From the NCBI RefSeq assembly GCF_003544875.1, contig NZ_CP032093.1:1674001-1738000 (forward strand): DNA of 64,000 bases. Reading direction: 5' to 3'. A program made the position numbers and the translations under genes. The notes beneath the pieces are model-generated. The model had not been told where the DNA came from. It was given only the letters and a program-made list of their open reading frames with translations, and ran no database searches. Positions 58,908-64,000 of this stretch are shown in pieces. Each line of letters opens with the position of its first letter. Positions within the stretch are counted from its first letter, which is position 1. The stretch is from Vibrio alfacsensis. GTDB lineage: Bacteria; Pseudomonadota; Gammaproteobacteria; Enterobacterales; Vibrionaceae.

Positions 58908-59305
58908 GGGCTTTGTTGCCAAAATCGAATGAACTAAATCAAAATCTTACGATCAGAGCAGGAACATTCATTTACTGACTTTGATTTCATGCTGAAGCCT
59001 CGCTAGAAAACCACCAACTGGTGCAAGTACAACAACTCCCTAGTCAATCGAGGTTCACTCACGTTTTGGATTGACGAAAAAGCAATATCGGAGTGGACAC
59101 AATCTAAATAGCGTAGACGTGGTAGAGCGCGATTGTTTAGTGACTTAGCTATCACGACAGCTCTCATAGTGAAGCGCATCTTTGTCTTTCCCTTAATGGC
59201 GCAACAAGCTAACTGGGATAGGTATGCCTGAAACTCAGCATGCTGTTTAAAATGCGAGCTATTTAGCTAGCGTTCGCTCTTTAGCTGAATTCGGCAACAA
59301 AGCCC
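58908..59305 (+). mobile_element. internally deleted IS5-family element (398 bp)
   Basis: GGGCTTTGTTGCC at 58908-58920 is matched by its inverted copy GGCAACAAAGCCC at 59293-59305; similarity continues to about 18 of 20 bp. Inside, on the plus strand (about 59005-59228), KTTNWCKYNNSLVNRGSLTF, WIDEKAISEWTQSK, a stop, then RRRGRARLFSDLAITTALIV is the N-terminus of an IS5/IS903-group transposase, after which the rest of the gene is missing. I see no clear target-site duplication. The element is dead by itself but could be mobilised by a full copy elsewhere. Confidence 0.85.
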
Positions 59306-59377
59306 ACAATCAAGCACATCTACCACTTCTTATCGTTGAGTTATGTAAGTGTAAACCTTGTAGAAGTCGTTTGATAA

Positions 59378-60103
59378 CTAGCAACTTGCACTATGTCTTT
59401 TTGCAATTAAAGTGAATTTGTACTCTGTGGGTTTGAAATAGTTGCGACTGTACTCAAATACCACATCCCCTTGCAAGAAACCACGTGTGCGCTTCTCGAT
59501 GATCGGTTGTGCAGCGTCAATGTCCAGTAACTCAGCAATATCTTGAGGTGGCAACACTGGTATGATTTCCTGCTCACTGCGGTCAATCACCATACCTTTA
59601 TCTTTCTCAATAAAGTGATATTTAGAACCTTGCATCACTTGATAAGTAAGATCGGGGAACATGTCCGTCGGCATCCAAGTTTCTTCAACTGTAATGGGGT
59701 TTTCATCAAGATATCGAACACGTTTCACGTAAAAAACTTTGTCGTTTTCATTAATATTCAGTGTATCAGCAATAGTGAGTGACGCTTTGGTGATCTCGAA
59801 CGCAACCACGTCACTGTGTGTCACTGCATTTAAATGTGCCCACTTCTCAGCAAAGCTAGTCTGTTGGTAAATGTCATAGTTAACCTTATTCTCTCTCACA
59901 TAGGTACCACTACCCTGCACACTTTCTAGCTCACCATTTTCAATCAGCAATTTTAACGCTTGGCGAACCGTTACTCGGCTACAAAAAAATTCTTCACGTA
60001 ACTGGGCTTCGGTAGGAAGTGCTGTCCCCACTTTATATTCGCCATCACTTATCTTCTCGCGAATCGCATCTGCAATCTGGCGATACATTGGCAGTCTTGC
60101 CAT
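59378..60103 (-). CDS. mngR: GntR/HutC-family repressor of mannosylglycerate genes
   Basis: 241 residues from ATG 60103 (AGAGG upstream). Winged HTH: MARLPMYRQIADAIREKISD and REEFFCSRVTVRQALKLLIE; UTRA ligand domain about residues 85-235 (VFYVKRVRYLDENPITVEET, FEYSRNYFKPTEYKFTL). It diverges from the PTS gene with a 308-bp regulatory gap and so should repress mngA-mngB until 2-O-alpha-mannosylglycerate or its phosphate is bound. The gene name is given from position and domain type. Confidence 0.85.
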   Translation of the reverse strand: MARLPMYRQIADAIREKISDGEYKVGTALPTEAQLREEFFCSRVTVRQALKLLIENGELESVQGSGTYVRENKVNYDIYQQTSFAEKWAHLNAVTHSDVVAFEITKASLTIADTLNINENDKVFYVKRVRYLDENPITVEETWMPTDMFPDLTYQVMQGSKYHFIEKDKGMVIDRSEQEIIPVLPPQDIAELLDIDAAQPIIEKRTRGFLQGDVVFEYSRNYFKPTEYKFTLIAKRHSASC

Positions 60104-60315
60104 GTTTACCTCTATAAAAACAATACGACCGTTCAAATGAACTTGTTTGAGACGACTCAAAAACCGAGTGCACCAAAGTGAACGATCATTGTAAGAAAAC
60201 TCAGTGTATAGGGTCTATAATACGAATTCAGGTCAATTTGACAACCACTTGTTTGAATTGCAACATATTAGATCAGACAAACAAAATACAACTACAATAC
60301 ATATTTTATTTCAAC

Positions 60316-60331
60316 CGAGATCCAGATCACG
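60316..60331. promoter_or_regulatory. possible CRP-cAMP site upstream of mngA
   Basis: CGAGATCCAGATCACG fits the TGTGA-N6-TCACA consensus at 7 of 10 key positions, 80 bp before the mngA ATG. Catabolite activation of a PTS operon would be expected. Confidence 0.45.
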
Positions 60332-60411
60332 GAACATTTGTATTAAAAAGGTATTATCGCAATCATTGTTGAATGCACAACAATGTCGAATGTGACAATG
60401 GGAAAACAGTT

Positions 60412-62346
60412 ATGAAATTAACCTCTCTTACAAACCCATCGCTGGTAAACCTACAAACGATGTTCGAAAGTCGTGACGCAGCGATTCGTGCTCTTGCTGA
60501 CCAGCTAGACCAGCAAGGAAAACTGCACAATAAGGAAGAATATCTACAGGCAGTATTCGCTCGCGAGGAGCAAGGTCCAACAGCACTTGGTGAAGGTTTA
60601 GCAGTACCTCACGGTAAGACCGATGCAGTAAAAGAGGCGGCGTTTGCCGTAGCCACACTAAAACAAGACCTAAAGTGGCAAGGTCTAGATGAAGACGAAG
60701 ACGTAAATCTCATCTTTTTGATCGCAATTCCAAACGCGGAAGCAGGTTCAACACACATGCATTTGTTGACCGAACTGACCACAACTCTAGTGGATGATGA
60801 TGTTCGTGAGGCAGTGCTAAACGCTACAAATGTAGAACAAATTTTTGCATTACTTGATGGTCAAAAAGAACAAGAAGAAAAACAAGATGAATTAGATACA
60901 AATGCACCAACTATCGTTTGTGTGACGGCTTGCCCTGCAGGTATTGCTCACACATACATGGCGGCGGAGTACCTAGAGAAAACCGGTAAAAAACTGGGTT
61001 ACAACGTACATGTTGAAAAACAAGGCGCGAACGGTATTGAAGACCGCTTGACTGCCGAGCAACTCAACAAAGCAACAGCCGTGGTTTTTGCAGCAGAAGT
61101 TGCCATTAAAGAATTAGAACGTTTTGAAGGCATTCCACGCGTTGAGGTGCCGGTAGCAGAGCCTATCAAACACTCTGAGCGCATTCTTAACGAAGCGGTA
61201 GAAGCAGGTAAAGCAGGTCGAAGTGCAGGCGCGACAATCGTAACCGATGACAAACCGAAAAAGCTACCGCTAAAAACAGAGCTGAAACAAGCACTCCTCT
61301 CTGGTATATCATACGCTGTACCATTGATTGTAGCTGGCGGTACAGTGCTAGCTATCGCTACATTAATTGCCCAGTACTTTAACTTGCAAGATACCTACGC
61401 TGAACAAGGATCTTGGCTATGGATGTACCGACAGTTAGGTGGTGGGTTACTCGGTACACTGATGGTGCCAGTTCTATCGGCTTACACTGCTTACTCACTG
61501 GCAGATAAACCAGCACTTGGGCCTGGTTTTGCCGCGGGTATCGCAGCTAACCTCATCGGATCCGGCTTCCTTGGTGGCGTTGTTGGTGGCTTGCTCGCTG
61601 GTTACATTATGCGTTGGGTAAAAGAAAACGTACGTTTAACTCCGGCATTCAATGGTTTTCTTACTTTTTACCTCTACCCTGTCATCGGTACTTTAGTTGT
61701 CGGTTCTCTGATGCTATTTGTTATTGGTAAGCCGGTGGCATGGTTGAACCAAGGTTTAACAGATTGGTTGAACGGTATGACTGGTACCAATGCGCTACTT
61801 CTTGGTGCAATCATTGGATTTTTCGTATCGTTTGATCTTGGTGGCCCGGTAAACAAAGCGGCTTACGCTTTCTGCCTAGGTGCCATGGCAAATGGTGTTT
61901 ATGGGCCTTATGCCATCTTCGGTGCCGTAAAAATGGTATCCGCGTTTACAGTAACCGCTTCAACAATGCTTGCTCCACGTCTGTTTAAAGATTTTGAGAT
62001 CGAAGTTGGTAAATCCACTTGGCTACTCGGTCTTGCTGGTATCACTGAGGGTGCAATTCCAATGGCGATTCAAGATCCTATTCGTGTTATTGGCTCTTTC
62101 CTACTCGGTTCGGTAGTAACCGGTGCGATGGTTGGCGCTGCAGGAGTAGGCCTTTCAACGCCTGGCGCTGGCATCTTTTCGATGTTCCTTTTACATGATG
62201 CAGGTCTAGGCGGGTTGGTTGCTGCTGGCATCTGGTTTGGTTCCGCAATTGTGGGAGCGATAATCTCATCGATCACATTAATCATGTGGCGTACCAACGC
62301 GGTAAAGAAGGGCAAATTCGTCACTGAAGCTTCCGCTCAATACTAA
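60412..62346 (+). CDS. mngA: PTS 2-O-alpha-mannosyl-D-glycerate transporter, EIIABC
   Basis: 644 residues in the order A-B-C. EIIA about 1-150 with the phosphohistidine at H67 (LAVPHGKTDA). EIIB about 165-270 with C174 (VCVTACPAGIAHTYMAAEYL). EIIC about 295-630 with ten or so helices and the substrate-site GITEGAIPMAIQDP. A fructose-family permease of this shape next to an alpha-mannosidase is MngA: it imports and phosphorylates 2-O-alpha-mannosyl-D-glycerate at the 6-position of mannose. ATG 60412 has a GGGA ribosome site; 60373 is less likely. Confidence 0.9.
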   Translation: MKLTSLTNPSLVNLQTMFESRDAAIRALADQLDQQGKLHNKEEYLQAVFAREEQGPTALGEGLAVPHGKTDAVKEAAFAVATLKQDLKWQGLDEDEDVNLIFLIAIPNAEAGSTHMHLLTELTTTLVDDDVREAVLNATNVEQIFALLDGQKEQEEKQDELDTNAPTIVCVTACPAGIAHTYMAAEYLEKTGKKLGYNVHVEKQGANGIEDRLTAEQLNKATAVVFAAEVAIKELERFEGIPRVEVPVAEPIKHSERILNEAVEAGKAGRSAGATIVTDDKPKKLPLKTELKQALLSGISYAVPLIVAGGTVLAIATLIAQYFNLQDTYAEQGSWLWMYRQLGGGLLGTLMVPVLSAYTAYSLADKPALGPGFAAGIAANLIGSGFLGGVVGGLLAGYIMRWVKENVRLTPAFNGFLTFYLYPVIGTLVVGSLMLFVIGKPVAWLNQGLTDWLNGMTGTNALLLGAIIGFFVSFDLGGPVNKAAYAFCLGAMANGVYGPYAIFGAVKMVSAFTVTASTMLAPRLFKDFEIEVGKSTWLLGLAGITEGAIPMAIQDPIRVIGSFLLGSVVTGAMVGAAGVGLSTPGAGIFSMFLLHDAGLGGLVAAGIWFGSAIVGAIISSITLIMWRTNAVKKGKFVTEASAQY

Positions 62347-62382
62347 GTTAGATCACTTATCGATTCGCTCAATTCAAGCTTT

Positions 62383-62403
62383 GGGCGCGGGATTTCTGCG
62401 CCC
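62383..62403 (+). other. intercistronic hairpin between mngA and mngB
   Basis: GGGCGC (62383-62388) and GCGCCC (62398-62403) with a 9-nt loop, 37 bp after the mngA stop. No clear T-run; it may stabilise the mngA mRNA or attenuate mngB. Confidence 0.4.
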
Positions 62404-62502
62404 TAAATATTCGCCGGCAAGCATAAACGCCGCAAAAACGAATAGAAAATAATCAAATTTAAAACAAATTAACGGCAATTATTGCCTAAGACGGTAAAAG
62501 TT

Positions 62503-64000
62503 ATGACTACATCTCGCGTTCATATTACTCCTCACATGCACTGGGATCGTGAATGGTACTTCACTACAGAAGAGTCTCGCATTCTGCTAGTGAACAACAT
62601 GGAAGAAATCATGACTCGTCTGGAAAACGATCCAGACTACAAATACTACGTTCTAGACGGTCAAACCGCAGTTCTGGAAGATTACTTCGCAATCAAACCA
62701 GAGAACAAAGAGCGCGTACGTGAGCTAGTACAAGCAGGCAAACTGATTGTTGGTCCTTGGTACTCTCAAACGGATACGATGCAAGTATCTGGCGAATCTA
62801 TCGTACGTAACATGCTTTACGGATTGCGTGACTGTCTAGCGCTAGGCGAGCCAATGAAGATTGGTTACCTACCAGATTCATTCTCTATGAGCTCTCAGCT
62901 GCCAGCTATCTACAACGGTTTCGGCATCAATCGCGCGATGTTCTGGCGTGGTTGTTCAGAGCGTCACGGCACAGATAAAACCGAATTCTTGTGGCAATCA
63001 AACGATGGCAGTGAAGTCTCTGCGCAAGTACTGCCACTGGGCTACGCGATTGGTAAATACCTACCGCAAGACGAAGAAGGTCTGCGCGCACGTCTAGATA
63101 AGTACTTCCCAGTGCTTGAAAAACCGTCGGTAACTAAAGACATCTTACTACCAAACGGTCACGACCAAATGCCTATCCAAAAAGACATCTTCGAGGTGAT
63201 GGATAAGCTACGTGAAATCTACCCAGACAAAGAATTCAAAATGAGCCGCTTTGAAGAAGTGTTCGAGCGTATTGAGGCCGAGCGCGATCAGCTTGATACC
63301 ATCAAAGGCGAGTTCAACGACGGTAAATACATGCGTGTTCACCGTACTATTTCTTCAACGCGTATGGACATCAAACTGATCCACGCAGAAGTAGAAAACA
63401 AGATCGTAAACATTCTTGAGCCACTAGCGTCTATCGCATGGACACTAGGTTTCGAATACCACCACGGTCTAATCGAGAAGATGTGGAAAGAGAGCATGAA
63501 GAACCACGCTCACGACTCGATTGGCTGCTGCTGTTCAGACAAAGTACACGCAGAGATCTTGAACCGTTACATCCTTGCTGACGACATGGCGACCAACCTG
63601 ATCAACTTCTACAAACGTAAGATTGTTGACCACATGCCTGCACGCGAAGGTTGCGACAAGCTAGCACTATTCAACCTATCGCCATACGCTCGTGAAGAAG
63701 TGGTAAACACCACCATCACTATCCGTGCAGAACAGTTCAACTTGTTTGATGAAAACGGCACGCCAGTTGAGTACTTCATCCAAGATCAACGCGTAATCGA
63801 TCCAGGTAAGATTGACCGTCAAATCGTTCACTACGGTAACTACGACCCGTTCATCGAATACGATATTCAAATCAAGCACACTGTGCCAGCGATGGGCTTC
63901 ACTACCCTAAACATTCAAGCGAATGAGAAAGGCACGCAAAAAGTGGCTGAGCAGAAAGCTTTCTCATATGAAAATAGCCTGCTGGAGAACGAATTCTACC
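62503..64000 (+). CDS. mngB: alpha-mannosidase (GH38), partial, runs off the window
   Basis: Frame open from ATG 62503 to the window end: 499 codons of an enzyme that is normally about 880 residues. GH38 zinc site [14 protein letters not shown], catalytic nucleophile D125 in GYLPDSFSM and the central [11 protein letters not shown] region are present. MngB hydrolyses 2-O-(6-phospho-alpha-mannosyl)-D-glycerate to mannose-6-phosphate and glycerate in the cytoplasm. It lies 156 bp after mngA with a hairpin between and is probably the same transcription unit. Confidence 0.92.
   Translation, partial: MTTSRVHITPHMHWDREWYFTTEESRILLVNNMEEIMTRLENDPDYKYYVLDGQTAVLEDYFAIKPENKERVRELVQAGKLIVGPWYSQTDTMQVSGESIVRNMLYGLRDCLALGEPMKIGYLPDSFSMSSQLPAIYNGFGINRAMFWRGCSERHGTDKTEFLWQSNDGSEVSAQVLPLGYAIGKYLPQDEEGLRARLDKYFPVLEKPSVTKDILLPNGHDQMPIQKDIFEVMDKLREIYPDKEFKMSRFEEVFERIEAERDQLDTIKGEFNDGKYMRVHRTISSTRMDIKLIHAEVENKIVNILEPLASIAWTLGFEYHHGLIEKMWKESMKNHAHDSIGCCCSDKVHAEILNRYILADDMATNLINFYKRKIVDHMPAREGCDKLALFNLSPYAREEVVNTTITIRAEQFNLFDENGTPVEYFIQDQRVIDPGKIDRQIVHYGNYDPFIEYDIQIKHTVPAMGFTTLNIQANEKGTQKVAEQKAFSYENSLLENEFY

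Noticed and set aside
58908..59305. Intact insertion sequence
   Set aside because: The transposase frame has a stop codon and only about the first quarter of the protein is present; no target duplication was seen.

Overview
The window looks like accessory-rich chromosomal DNA of a Vibrio, most likely a secondary-chromosome segment of the parahaemolyticus/alginolyticus/harveyi group. The basis is gene content I recognise from that genus: a tandem glycine riboswitch ahead of a Na+/alanine-glycine symporter, a hemerythrin-GGDEF protein, an mngRAB island, cobTSUC, btuCD, a second deoD and a MetJ-controlled metA. Base composition (moderate GC) and gene spacing agree. The species call is inference. 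I saw no tRNA, rRNA, CRISPR array or intact insertion sequence.

Layout. 1-10.5 kb: several MFS exporters, two LysR/Crp-type regulators and a compact minus-strand operon (CMD-family protein, VOC protein, two YdcZ/DUF606 membrane proteins, REDY/HapK-like protein). 10.6-12.5 kb: purine nucleoside phosphorylase with an MFS transporter. 12.7-24.1 kb: a complete 4-hydroxyproline catabolic island (ABC importer, epimerase, D-amino-acid dehydrogenase, DHDPS-type deaminase, semialdehyde dehydrogenase, an OCD-family reductase, GntR regulator). It carries four copies of a palindrome related to ATTGTATACAAT. 24.1-30 kb: XRE regulator, hemerythrin-GGDEF protein and a BvgS/EvgS-type hybrid kinase. 30-37.4 kb: rlmF, a YgjP-like metallopeptidase, a glutaredoxin, LysR/MFS pair and small conserved proteins. 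37.8-48.6 kb: glycine riboswitch and symporter, two LysE exporters, M32 carboxypeptidase, LpxL-like acyltransferase, APC permease, metA and a PilF-like lipoprotein. 48.6-56.7 kb: btuCD, astE, an M3 oligoendopeptidase and the nucleotide-loop-assembly operon cobT-S-U-C. 56.7-59.4 kb: decayed DNA with a flavin-reductase remnant, a candidate 29-aa peptide gene and a deleted IS5-family element. 59.4-64 kb: mngR, mngA and the first part of mngB (mannosylglycerate use).

A striking property of this sequence is the number of genes interrupted by single-base length changes in short homopolymers. I can restore the expected reading frame in nine genes by changing one base (three bases in one gene) in runs of 1-5 identical bases. 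These are a HapK-like protein, a VOC protein, a Crp-like regulator, hemerythrin-GGDEF, the hybrid kinase, rlmF, an MFS transporter, a coiled-coil membrane protein and oligoendopeptidase F. The remnants outside the breaks are otherwise well conserved, so assembly or sequencing error is the leading explanation. These genes are entered as pseudogenes with the break position given. The hydroxyproline, cob and mng operons have no such breaks.

Other recurring structure: short degenerate tandem direct repeats (15-22 bp, 2-4 copies) sit at or just beyond gene ends at several places. Two loci 31 kb apart share the same core.
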